Source: a virus
Strand: one strand, 5' to 3'
DNA: 20,775 nt
IMG/VR virus record: IMGVR_UViG_3300046018_000045
Location: 1 to 20,775 of that record
Shown here: positions 6,805-14,443 of the stretch, in pieces
How the letters are laid out: each line of letters begins with the position of its first letter
Numbering within the stretch: position 1 is the stretch's first letter
Position numbers and translations under genes: made by a program
The notes under the pieces: model-generated
Told to the model about the DNA's origin: nothing
Databases searched by the model: none
Seen by the model: the letters and a program-made list of their open reading frames with translations, nothing else

Positions 6805-9800
6805 TGGCTGCAATGGATTATACAACTGCTCCTGATTATCTTAAAGCTGCTGACTTGCATAATTTGGGTGCAGGTAATACATCATTTTTTGATGATCCAC
6901 TGAGTGAGACAGCAGACTTTGTATCTAAGATTCCAGATTTTGCAATCACATCAGTTGCATCTGGAATCAATTCTATTTACAATTCTGGTGTTGTTGCTGG
7001 TAATTTCTTCGGTATCACTGATGCCAAAGAGAATGATCTGCAACAGACTCTGGGAAGTTATGATGCAGACTTGTCTAATTATTATGGTGCACATAAGCAA
7101 GCAGTTGATCTAGCTGGTTTTGTTGGCACATCATTTCTTCCTGGAACTGCTGGTATTAAATTGTTTCAAACTGGACAGAAAGTATTGTCTGGAGTTTTAG
7201 AAACTGGAAGTGTTGCATCTACATTTGCAAAAGGTACTGGGCTTGTACAAACACTAACTGCTGAAGGTAAGACTTTGGCACAAGTGGCTGGTGAAGCATT
7301 GGCTCAAGGGCAACAGACATTTAAATTAATGGATGCTGGAGTGCTTAAAGCAATTGGTTCTGGAGCTTTGCAAGCAACATTGGAATCTGCTGCATTTGAA
7401 GCAATGGTTCAAGCAACCATGTTTCGTTCACCAGTGTTGGATACGCAAGATATTAAAGATGTTGGCTCTAACATTCTAACTGGTGCGCTTTTGGGTGGTG
7501 CAATTGGCGGAGCAATCAATGCTGCTGGAACTTACGGCACAATCAAGAAAGTTATTAGTGCTGCTGATCTGGAGCAAAAGAAATGGACATTGCGGAATTC
7601 ACAATTTGCATTACCTGAAGCTGGTGATCGCATTGTTGTTGCTGCACATGATTTAGCTGTAACTCCTGAAGCTGTCAATGCTGGAGAGGAGACATTGAGG
7701 AGTCGGAGAATCTCTGATATATTTCAGGAAATCAGATCTAATATTCACGCATTGGTTGGCGGTAAAGATGCCGATTTGGGTAATGTAATTGCTGATACAT
7801 TCCAAGGTGCTGATGGAGATACTATTGCCAAGGCATTCCAAGGTGCTGCTAAGATATCTCGTCCTGCACAAATGGGTGAAGCTAATGAAGGTTACACTGT
7901 TGGCTATGTTAAATTGCATGGTGAGGGTGCAGGCTCAGCTTCGTTCGATCCACTGAAACCAGCACAACTAACTCTTGCAGATACAGTTCCCGGAGGTCGA
8001 GAATCAATTCTTAATACAGTTAAATCTTATGCTGCTGGATGGAAAGCTAAGGGAAATTTGTGGTCTCCTAAAACTGCTACTTCTATGAATGAAGTGGAAG
8101 CTAGGTATATTTGGGCTGAGAAACTTGCCAAGTATACTGATGGTATGACAATTCACACAGATGACATTCCTCTATTAGAAGGTGCATTGAGAAACAATTT
8201 ATCTGAAGTTAAAATTACTGATGGAGTACATGATTATGTTGTAGGCGGTGCTGATTTGGCAAATGAAGTTGCTCAATCTAAATTAGCATTGGCATCTGAG
8301 CTACAAAAATCTAAGCGCGCTGGTTGGGGAATGAATGCTGGTGCCGCTCCAGATAAAAATGTCTCTACCATAACTTCAGATGAGATTGCTCGGGCAGTTA
8401 ATGTATCCACCAAGAGATTGGAGAGTGATGAAGGTGCATCTATGTTTGCAAGACAAGATGCCCAAGCTGCATATGATAAAATGCGAGTGGATAAGAAGAT
8501 TACCAAAGGTGAATCTGATCTGTCATTTATTCCTCAACACGCTGCTGTTGCATATAAAACAGAGGGCATGGCCAATGCTAATACAACAGCTGTGAGTGCA
8601 GTTACCAATATTAAACAAACTCAGATTGTTGCTCAAAATGCAATTGATAAAGCGGTTCAAGGAATTGTGGGCGATCTGGGTGAACAATTGGTACGGCCCG
8701 GAGATACTGCTATTATCAATAGTAATCGCTACGGAGCTGGTGCTGGCCTTGTTACTTTTGCTAATGGCGCACCTGGGACTTTAGCTTCTTGGGCTGAGAA
8801 TATTGGTGCAGTTACTTCTCGCATTCAAGCAAGATTGCAAAAGAATACTGCTGATATTTTGGATTCTGCTTCTCTCAAGTTGCGGACAAATCAAGCTGCT
8901 GCAATCGAGTTTGATAAGATCAATAACATTGTTGCATCTTCCACAGAAAAGTATGTGTTGAATGAAGCTGGTGATGGATTGATTGCACAAAAACTTTTGG
9001 ATTATCAGAATGCAATTAAGTCTGGTAAGAAAGGTGTTGAAGTTCCAACATTGCAAGCTGGTGCGCCTGATACTATTCCATTTGTGAATCCTGAAGTTGG
9101 TGATGCAATTGCTGCTCGCATATCTACCAATGGTGCACGTGTTGTGCACTCTAGGAATTTGCGTGCTGCTCAAGGACTTGAGGATGTTAAGAATGAGAAT
9201 GCATTTTATCCAATCAAACCGCAACCAAAAGACTATCCGTTTTTTGCATTCGTAAAAGATGAGACTGTAACTGGTGCTGGTATGGGCCACACATCTATGA
9301 TTCATGCAGCTTCCCAAGAAGAGCTGGATAACATGATTAAGATGGCCAGATCGAAAAGCAATTATTCAGTGTATACAAAAGCTGATACTGAGAATTTTTA
9401 TAAAGCTCAACAAGCTTATGAATATGATCGCACCTTGCATGATAATTACATGGATGCAGGATTGAAGTCTGCTGGTGTTAATAATCAATTCTTTCCTAAG
9501 ACTGACCCAGATAAGATTGTTGATGGATGGTTGGACTTGGAACGTAGGGCTGATGATGTTTTATCTAGAGAGACTGTGAGTGCAAAGTTTGGACATGAGT
9601 TTGATCAACTGGAAACATTGGGACAACAATACACCAATGTTGCATCTTCTCGCTACGGTACAACAGCTAAGTCAATTGAAGCAACTGTTCAGAATCCATA
9701 TAATGATTATAGGAAAACTGCTCTGAACATTTCTCGCTTGTCAGAATATCCTCTTTTGTCTGCATTCAACAGGAATTTGGAAGGTGCAGTTGATGGAGTT

Positions 9801-11537
9801 ATTCAGAAGATTGTCAATGTCTGGAATGAATCTAAGACAGTGAATGATTTGCAGAAAGTTAATCAGCAACTAGAAGAGGCTGGGATTAATCATGCGTATA
9901 AGAATGCAGCTGAAATTGTGCTTGCTAATCACAGTGCACCTAAACCTTATCTCTCCTCATTTATTCGGGGAGCCAATGCAATTCTCTCCAATACATTTCT
10001 ACGTCTTGATCCTCTCAATTCTCTTAACAATGCTATCGGCGCCCAAGTTCTCTTAGGTTCTGAAACTAATGCAACTGTTAAAGCTCTCTTACGAGATGTT
10101 AATGGTGGAGGAGTAACTATTCCTGGGACTACTGACAGTGTTCTCTCTCCAGCGAAGCTGATTGGTAATGCTAATGCTAATTATTTTAAAGCACTGCAAG
10201 GTGATGATGTAAGTGCTGTTGCTAATAGAGCATATTATAAAGAGAATGGTTGGACAAGTTCAATCATGGATCAACACAGAGCTATGCTCGATCAGTTGAG
10301 TTTAAGCGGTGCTGAGAATCCTGCACAGTTAAATACACGTTTGGGTCAAGCAATGAGTATTGCAAAAGATCTAACTCAAAAAGGTGAGGTGTGGTCTGGT
10401 AATAAACTGGCTGAAGAATATAACAGGTATGTTGCCGCTGATGTTGCAAGGCAAATTGGTGAAGCTCGCATTGCTGCTGGAGTTATGGATACAGAAGGTA
10501 TGACACCATTCATATCTACATTTGTCAATCGTACCCAAGGTAATGTTCTGGCTTCTCAACGCCCACTAATATTCCAAGGCCCTGTTGGTCAAGCAATTGG
10601 TTTGTTTCAATCATTCCAATTCAATACAATGCAACAACTGTTTAGGAATATTAGCGAGGGTGGAGCTAAAGATGCAGCTATGATGATGGGTCTGCAAGGT
10701 ACAATGTATGGTATGAATGGTTTGCCAGGATTCCAATACATCAACCAACATATCATTGGTACTGCTTCTGGTAATCCACAACATACTGATGCTTACTCAA
10801 CTCTGTATGGTGCTGCTGGTAAGACTGCTGGAGATTGGTTGATGTATGGTGTACCATCTAATCTACTGCAAACTAACATCTATACCCGCGGTGATATTAA
10901 TCCACGAACTCTGACTGTGGTTCCTACAAATCCTCAGGACATTGTTGCAGTATCTGCTTTTGCTAAATTTGCTGGAAACATTAAGGAGACAGTATCTAAG
11001 ATAGCTGGCGGTGGAGATGTGTGGCAATCAGTGTTGCAAGGCATTGAGCATAATACTTTGTCTCGCCCTCTTGCTGGCTTGGCACAAACTATGCAAGCAA
11101 TTGATGGTGGTAAGGTTTACTCTACAACCAATCAAGGTGATATAAGTTTTGTTAATGACTTTTTTAGTTTGGCAACTTTGTCTCGCCTTGCTGGAGGTAA
11201 ACCTTTGGATGAAGCTCTTGTAAATGATGAGGTATCTAGAGCTATGGTTTATAAAGCCGCTGATGTTCAGAGAATGAAAGCTGCTACTGAGACATTTAAG
11301 ACTCATGTGATTGGAACTAATCCTGATGTAAGTCCTGATGTTGTTCACAATTATATGGATGCTTATGTTCATGCTGGAGGTCAGGCAAGTAACTTCAATC
11401 AACAAGTTATGAATGCAATTACTAAGACTAATACACCTAAAGCCAATCAAGTTATGGCTGCATTGAAAGGACCTTATGCAGATCATATGAAAACATTGAT
11501 GGGTCAAAGTGTTGAGGATTTGCAATCAGCACAATAA
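6804..11537 (+). CDS. Giant internal virion / DNA-ejection protein
   Basis: A 1577-aa protein whose ATG 6804 overlaps the previous stop (TAATG); it is the last gene of the + block. Residues about 30-130 carry helices and a hydrophobic stretch (LAGFVGTSFLPGTAGIKLF). Residues about 222-250 (NILTGALLGGAIGGAINAAG) are Gly/Ala-rich and could insert in membrane. The middle is mostly charged and helical. Residues about 1240-1285 (FVNRTQGNVLASQRPLIFQG, then GQAIGLFQSFQFNTMQQLFR) are the best conserved-looking part; similar 'RPLxFQGxxGQAxGLFQSFxFN' segments occur near the ends of giant phage virion proteins. Residues about 1296-1360 are Gly/Tyr-rich. I see no lysozyme or transglycosylase motif. The ejection role is inferred from size, position and this C-terminal segment. 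Confidence 0.65.
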   Translation: MAAMDYTTAPDYLKAADLHNLGAGNTSFFDDPLSETADFVSKIPDFAITSVASGINSIYNSGVVAGNFFGITDAKENDLQQTLGSYDADLSNYYGAHKQAVDLAGFVGTSFLPGTAGIKLFQTGQKVLSGVLETGSVASTFAKGTGLVQTLTAEGKTLAQVAGEALAQGQQTFKLMDAGVLKAIGSGALQATLESAAFEAMVQATMFRSPVLDTQDIKDVGSNILTGALLGGAIGGAINAAGTYGTIKKVISAADLEQKKWTLRNSQFALPEAGDRIVVAAHDLAVTPEAVNAGEETLRSRRISDIFQEIRSNIHALVGGKDADLGNVIADTFQGADGDTIAKAFQGAAKISRPAQMGEANEGYTVGYVKLHGEGAGSASFDPLKPAQLTLADTVPGGRESILNTVKSYAAGWKAKGNLWSPKTATSMNEVEARYIWAEKLAKYTDGMTIHTDDIPLLEGALRNNLSEVKITDGVHDYVVGGADLANEVAQSKLALASELQKSKRAGWGMNAGAAPDKNVSTITSDEIARAVNVSTKRLESDEGASMFARQDAQAAYDKMRVDKKITKGESDLSFIPQHAAVAYKTEGMANANTTAVSAVTNIKQTQIVAQNAIDKAVQGIVGDLGEQLVRPGDTAIINSNRYGAGAGLVTFANGAPGTLASWAENIGAVTSRIQARLQKNTADILDSASLKLRTNQAAAIEFDKINNIVASSTEKYVLNEAGDGLIAQKLLDYQNAIKSGKKGVEVPTLQAGAPDTIPFVNPEVGDAIAARISTNGARVVHSRNLRAAQGLEDVKNENAFYPIKPQPKDYPFFAFVKDETVTGAGMGHTSMIHAASQEELDNMIKMARSKSNYSVYTKADTENFYKAQQAYEYDRTLHDNYMDAGLKSAGVNNQFFPKTDPDKIVDGWLDLERRADDVLSRETVSAKFGHEFDQLETLGQQYTNVASSRYGTTAKSIEATVQNPYNDYRKTALNISRLSEYPLLSAFNRNLEGAVDGVIQKIVNVWNESKTVNDLQKVNQQLEEAGINHAYKNAAEIVLANHSAPKPYLSSFIRGANAILSNTFLRLDPLNSLNNAIGAQVLLGSETNATVKALLRDVNGGGVTIPGTTDSVLSPAKLIGNANANYFKALQGDDVSAVANRAYYKENGWTSSIMDQHRAMLDQLSLSGAENPAQLNTRLGQAMSIAKDLTQKGEVWSGNKLAEEYNRYVAADVARQIGEARIAAGVMDTEGMTPFISTFVNRTQGNVLASQRPLIFQGPVGQAIGLFQSFQFNTMQQLFRNISEGGAKDAAMMMGLQGTMYGMNGLPGFQYINQHIIGTASGNPQHTDAYSTLYGAAGKTAGDWLMYGVPSNLLQTNIYTRGDINPRTLTVVPTNPQDIVAVSAFAKFAGNIKETVSKIAGGGDVWQSVLQGIEHNTLSRPLAGLAQTMQAIDGGKVYSTTNQGDISFVNDFFSLATLSRLAGGKPLDEALVNDEVSRAMVYKAADVQRMKAATETFKTHVIGTNPDVSPDVVHNYMDAYVHAGGQASNFNQQVMNAITKTNTPKANQVMAALKGPYADHMKTLMGQSVEDLQSAQ

Positions 11538-11552
11538 AATGTGGACAAAAAG

Positions 11553-11577
11553 AAAGCCCCGTAATTGGGGCTTTTTT
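11553..11577 (+). terminator. Rho-independent terminator between convergent operons
   Basis: A perfect 8-bp stem AAAGCCCC (11553-11560) / GGGGCTTT (11567-11574) encloses the loop GTAATT and ends in T6 (11572-11577). It begins 15 bases after the stop of the giant virion gene and ends the + late operon. Read on the - strand the same hairpin is followed by CTTTCTTTTT, so it may also stop transcripts of the opposing operon, whose last gene ends 12 bases away at 11589. Confidence 0.9.
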
Positions 11578-11588
11578 ATGGGTGTCAT

Positions 11589-11717
11589 CTATTTCATTGG
11601 TATGAAAGTGTGATCTACGTATCCTTTTAAGTCTGATTTAAATTGATCTGTTGTGTATGATGCACATCCTGATAAGAGAAGGATTGCGACAGCAATTAGT
11701 GTGTTCCGAATTTCCAT
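11589..11717 (-). CDS. 42-aa predicted lipoprotein
   Basis: An ATG at 11717 opens a 42-codon frame to TAG at 11589. The first 18 residues are a lipoprotein signal: MEIR, a hydrophobic core (NTLIAVAILLL), then the lipobox L-S-G-C with Cys18 as the lipidation site. The mature part is about 25 residues (CASYTTDQFKSDLKGYVDHT and a short tail). GGAG lies nine bases upstream. The first 22 bases overlap the end of the preceding gene in another frame. It is the last gene of the - operon. It is short for an outer-membrane spanin, lacks the proline-rich stretch of Rz1, and has no inner-membrane partner visible here. A superinfection-exclusion lipoprotein is another possibility. Function unknown. Confidence 0.65.
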   Translation of the reverse strand: MEIRNTLIAVAILLLSGCASYTTDQFKSDLKGYVDHTFIPMK

Positions 11718-11989
11718 GCTTCTTTACTCCAATCATCTGATAAGTTTTTAATGGCTTCTCTTACTGGCATCTCCAACAATTTATTCCTGAGTGTGTCTGC
11801 GAGAGCTTCGAGTTGTTCACCATCTAACTCTGCATCAATCGCATATCCACAGTAATGACAAGTCTCAGCTAAGATAACTTCCATTCCTAGATTTGCGTGT
11901 TTCTGCAATCGTTGGATCAAGAGAGGATGGTGGCTCATTTCAATTTGCAATTGTATAAATGCTTCTGGAAACATTTCATGATAGGCCAT
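11696..11989 (-). CDS. 97-aa hypothetical protein with a CxxC motif
   Basis: I place the start at ATG 11989, which overlaps the exonuclease stop (TAATG) and has GGAG eight bases upstream. The in-frame ATG at 12025 would add 12 residues but has no ribosome site and overlaps the exonuclease by 37 bases. The N-terminus is helical (MAYHEMFPEAFIQLQIEMSH). A single Cys pair, CHYCGYAIDAELDG, falls near residues 44-57, and a charged helical C-terminus ends SKEAWKFGTH. One CxxC alone is not enough for a typical zinc finger unless the protein dimerises or uses nearby His. Not recognised; its place after replication genes hints at a DNA or nucleotide-related job. Confidence 0.6.
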   Translation of the reverse strand: MAYHEMFPEAFIQLQIEMSHHPLLIQRLQKHANLGMEVILAETCHYCGYAIDAELDGEQLEALADTLRNKLLEMPVREAIKNLSDDWSKEAWKFGTH

Positions 11990-12561
11990 TATAGATTCTC
12001 CAAATTGTACCAACGTGCAGTGCAATCCAAAAGTCTTGCTTCATATCTTGCATCTCCTAATGCTGTGTGTTTGATTTCATTAACTGGATCTTCTTCAATT
12101 GATAATGGGAATAATGCTTTTAATGTTCTGAGGTCTCGATTGTTTCTGAAGTTCCATACATTATGATAACCTAAAGCATCAAGAGAGTAACTTAATAGTT
12201 TGTTATCGAAATCAGATCCATTCCCCCAAATGGCAACATCGGAACCGTCTGTTTTGAGAGAATCAATCCAAAACTTAAATTGGTCAAATGCTTCTGTGTA
12301 AGAGTTTTGTCCTGAGAACACTTGCATTCTTGTGGAAGTAAGTTGAGCTTGCCACCAGTCCATTGTGCTGTGTGATTTGTGGAAGTCTGATTTGAGAGCT
12401 TCATCGTAACTGATTGTAGTTTCAAATTCATGTGAGATACCTTCTGGAATATATACATGATCGAACTGAGGAATGCAACAACCTATTTGAATGATTGCTG
12501 CATCCTCTTGAGTTGATAATGTTTCTAAGTCGAGAGCGATGTTGATAAGTTTACGTGACAT
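11989..12561 (-). CDS. DEDDh 3'-5' exonuclease (Rv2179c-like / RNase T fold)
   Basis: A 190-aa single-domain exonuclease. Exo I is ALDLETL with Asp11 and Glu13. Exo II is GNGSDFDNKLL, with Asp119 (or Asp117) as the third acid. Exo III is HTALGDARYEA, with His165 and Asp170, so the DEDDh set is complete. Length and motif spacing fit Rv2179c-like (DUF5051) phage exonucleases, which trim 3' ends of DNA or RNA with two metal ions. AAAGGA lies six bases before ATG 12561. It starts 3 bases after the DUF3987 ATPase gene ends and overlaps the next gene by one base. A role in replication or end processing beside the polymerase is inferred; whether the substrate is DNA or RNA cannot be read. Confidence 0.85.
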   Translation of the reverse strand: MSRKLINIALDLETLSTQEDAAIIQIGCCIPQFDHVYIPEGISHEFETTISYDEALKSDFHKSHSTMDWWQAQLTSTRMQVFSGQNSYTEAFDQFKFWIDSLKTDGSDVAIWGNGSDFDNKLLSYSLDALGYHNVWNFRNNRDLRTLKALFPLSIEEDPVNEIKHTALGDARYEARLLDCTARWYNLENL

Positions 12562-12564
12562 TAG

Positions 12565-13815
12565 TTATCCTTTAATTGAGAGTTCTTCAGGGGTTAGATA
12601 TGATAGATCAATCATACCTGTTTTATCTTCCAGACCTTTCTTCCTCATAGGTAAGAATAGTCCGTTGATGTTTTGAATCTTGTCGGCCATTGATAGTTTT
12701 CGTATAATGTCTCCTATGTCTGATGGTTTCTCTAAGTCAGCACTCACCAACTTTATGAGATCTTTTAATATTACTCCATCATGTGCTTCTATGAAGGAGA
12801 GTATTTTGTGTGTAACGTCTGAATTTCTAGACTTTCCAAATTCTCCAAGAGCTTTTGGCATGAGTCCTTCAATATAGGAGAGATACGTATTAGCCTCGAT
12901 AACTGTGTGCTCGTCAATTTCTTTCTTAAAATTTCCTGCTGCAACAATGATACATAATTTGAGTAAGTGGGTGAATCTCCGATTAGAATAAGAATCGAAT
13001 CTAAGATCACTGATAGGTGTTGCGGTGTTGTATATGTGTGCAAGTAGAAGGGTTGCAGTGTCTGAGTAGGTGAGTTGTCCGTAATGGTAGCTTTTGGTTC
13101 TCTGCAATCTTGTGACGATTTCTGTTGTTTCTGCTGGGTCTGGGGTTCGTGGAAATGGAATTCTTTTCCCGTTGGGTTCACCATAGACAAGTAATAGTCT
13201 GGAGAAAAATCCCTGCCCAAGAATGTCGCTAGGGAAGGCAATTGAGAATCCTGTTGGTGTGTTTCCTGCGAGTATTGTAATAGTCGGATTAGGAATAGAT
13301 ACTGATTTACCTGTCTTAATGCGGTTAGAATATGCGGGTCCATTCCAGTCCCATAAGGAACCGAGGATAGAAAGGAATTCAAGGTTTCCAATTCCGAAGA
13401 AATCATTTGCTTCATCTGCTCCGATAAACATTGGTCTAACTGTTGATTCATTGTTTGTATCTCCAAATAGATTAGCATTTAATATAGCATCCGAATCTGT
13501 TGGGGCGTCATCATCGTGACCCGCAAGATCCAAAAGAAATTTCTCCTTTGATGTTCTCTCTGCACTGATTGTTGTGTACCCAGCTTTTACCAGCAATGAC
13601 TTCATAAGTTTAATTGCTGTACTCTTTCTAGTCCCTGCTGTACCAATTAACATTAGATACGGATTGGGATATATGTTTGAGTGGCCGTGAGGTATAAACA
13701 AATTGCGTTCGAGAATGGCTCCAATTCCTGCAATGGCAGACCACCGATGGAATGAAGTTGGTACTTCAGAATCGGAAGTGTAAGAGAGATAGTCATTGAA
13801 GAAACTGGAGGACAT
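12565..13815 (-). CDS. DUF3987-like AAA+ ATPase, probable replicative helicase
   Basis: A 416-aa protein. The N-terminus (residues 5-50: NDYLSYTSDSEVPTSFHRWS, then AIAGIGAILERNLFIPHG) is the conserved lead-in of DUF3987/phage helicase-like ATPases. Walker A is GTAGTRKS (residues 58-65), Walker B is FIGADEANDF (Asp134, Glu135), a sensor-like Asn185 lies in ILAGNTPTGF, and an arginine-finger candidate Arg206 lies in GFFSRLLLVYGE. Residues about 330-400 look like a winged helix (THKILSFIEAHDGVILKDLI). Relatives often carry an N-terminal primase domain; none is present here. The gene lies in the polymerase operon, starts one base after the preceding stop and has no obvious ribosome site, so coupling is likely. 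ATPase assignment is firm; helicase activity is inferred. Confidence 0.8.
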   Translation of the reverse strand: MSSSFFNDYLSYTSDSEVPTSFHRWSAIAGIGAILERNLFIPHGHSNIYPNPYLMLIGTAGTRKSTAIKLMKSLLVKAGYTTISAERTSKEKFLLDLAGHDDDAPTDSDAILNANLFGDTNNESTVRPMFIGADEANDFFGIGNLEFLSILGSLWDWNGPAYSNRIKTGKSVSIPNPTITILAGNTPTGFSIAFPSDILGQGFFSRLLLVYGEPNGKRIPFPRTPDPAETTEIVTRLQRTKSYHYGQLTYSDTATLLLAHIYNTATPISDLRFDSYSNRRFTHLLKLCIIVAAGNFKKEIDEHTVIEANTYLSYIEGLMPKALGEFGKSRNSDVTHKILSFIEAHDGVILKDLIKLVSADLEKPSDIGDIIRKLSMADKIQNINGLFLPMRKKGLEDKTGMIDLSYLTPEELSIKG

Positions 13816-13816
13816 T

Positions 13817-13984
13817 TTAAAGTTTTTCTAATTTGTCTGAGAACTCTAAGAGTTCAGGTGGTATATCTGACCAAGTGTTAAGAGCACGTTGGAACAGTAT
13901 CTTAATATCAGCTAGTGAAAATAGAGTAGAGTCTACCTCTAAGTCCTCTCTGATTATGGTTATTAAGATGTTGTTATCGACCAT
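13817..13984 (-). CDS. 55-aa hypothetical protein
   Basis: A frame of 55 codons from ATG 13984 to TAA 13817. AGGAA seven bases upstream supports the start, and the end lies one base before the DUF3987 ATPase start. The first 22 bases overlap the previous gene in another frame. The protein is acidic and helical (MVDNNILITIIREDLEV ... LADIKILFQRALNTW, then IPPELLEFSDKLEKL) with no Cys or membrane segment. The pattern of hydrophobic residues suggests a small helical adaptor or helicase partner. Without it there would be a gap of about 150 bases in an otherwise gapless stretch. Not recognised. Confidence 0.55.
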   Translation of the reverse strand: MVDNNILITIIREDLEVDSTLFSLADIKILFQRALNTWSDIPPELLEFSDKLEKL

Positions 13985-14217
13985 GGGTTGTTTCCTGTTT
14001 TGGCTGCGACAACATCGTAAATAAAACCAATGCTGTCTGATTCGACATTGATTACAAATAGTTTAATCTTAGTAACCACTTTATTGTGCAACAAACCTGT
14101 CTTGATTGTTTCCAATGCTTGCTCTACTGTAACATCTAAAGATACCCAAAGAGATGGGAGAGCTTCAAACTGACATTCAAAACTATAGACCGTACCAAGG
14201 AGTTCCTGTGAAATCAT
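13963..14217 (-). CDS. 84-aa hypothetical protein
   Basis: I use ATG 14217, which overlaps the AP2-like gene by 35 bases. The same frame extends to an ATG at 14340, but that extension is basic, low-quality sequence lying fully inside the neighbouring gene. The 84-aa product begins MISQELLGTVYSFECQFEAL and has alternating strand-like segments (LLHNKVVTKIKLFVINV, then SIGFIYDVVAAK). There is no catalytic motif, Cys pair or membrane segment. The ribosome site is weak. It is probably a small alpha/beta accessory protein of the replication operon. Not recognised. Confidence 0.5.
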   Translation of the reverse strand: MISQELLGTVYSFECQFEALPSLWVSLDVTVEQALETIKTGLLHNKVVTKIKLFVINVESDSIGFIYDVVAAKTGNNPWSITTS

Positions 14218-14443
14218 AATCTTTATCTTTCGTGTTAGAGAATTTAAGTGTTGGCTTAGGTCCCATCTTACCTTTGGGATTCTTAGCCTTTGCTTCTTCA
14301 TACATCTTTCTTGCATCCTCTTCAGTGTATGCAGTTCCAATGTATTTCAGTCTACCATTTGTCATAAGTTTTATAACAAAGTTTCCTGTCTTTTTGTTAA
14401 TGTAATATCCTTTAACCGTCCTTTCTTTTTTAAGGTTTGTCAT
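14183..14443 (-). CDS. Small AP2-like DNA-binding domain protein
   Basis: An 86-aa basic protein starting at ATG 14443, which overlaps the polymerase stop as ATGA. GGAG lies nine bases upstream. Residues about 12-50 (KGYYINKKTGNFVIKLMTNG then RLKYIGTAYTEEDARKMYEE) match the three strands plus helix of AP2-like domains: an aromatic and basic first strand, a 'RxxxxGxxxTEEDA' turn and a helix with Ala/Tyr. These domains bind DNA and often accompany HNH homing endonucleases, but no nuclease motif is present. The C-terminal third is Lys/Pro-rich (KNPKGKMGPKPTLKFSNTK). It could be a stand-alone DNA-binding accessory of the polymerase or a remnant of an endonuclease. Assignment is by pattern only. 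Confidence 0.6.
   Translation of the reverse strand: MTNLKKERTVKGYYINKKTGNFVIKLMTNGRLKYIGTAYTEEDARKMYEEAKAKNPKGKMGPKPTLKFSNTKDKDYDFTGTPWYGL

Noticed and set aside
8781-9317. A 178-aa open frame on the - strand within the giant virion gene
   Set aside because: Cys/Ile/Asn-rich sequence without domains, antisense to a clearly coding frame; typical of AT-rich antisense shadows.
11990-12025. Longer start (ATG 12025) for the CxxC protein
   Set aside because: No Shine-Dalgarno and a 37-base overlap with the exonuclease gene; ATG 11989 has GGAG eight bases upstream and the TAATG overlap usual here.
12789-13478. A 229-aa open frame on the - strand
   Set aside because: It lies wholly inside the DUF3987-type ATPase gene in another frame of the same strand. 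It is Gln/Leu/Ser-rich without motifs, whereas the ATPase frame has Walker A and B.
14217-14340. N-terminal extension of the 84-aa gene to an ATG at 14340
   Set aside because: The extra 41 residues are basic, low-quality sequence lying entirely inside the AP2-like gene, whose own frame shows a recognisable domain.
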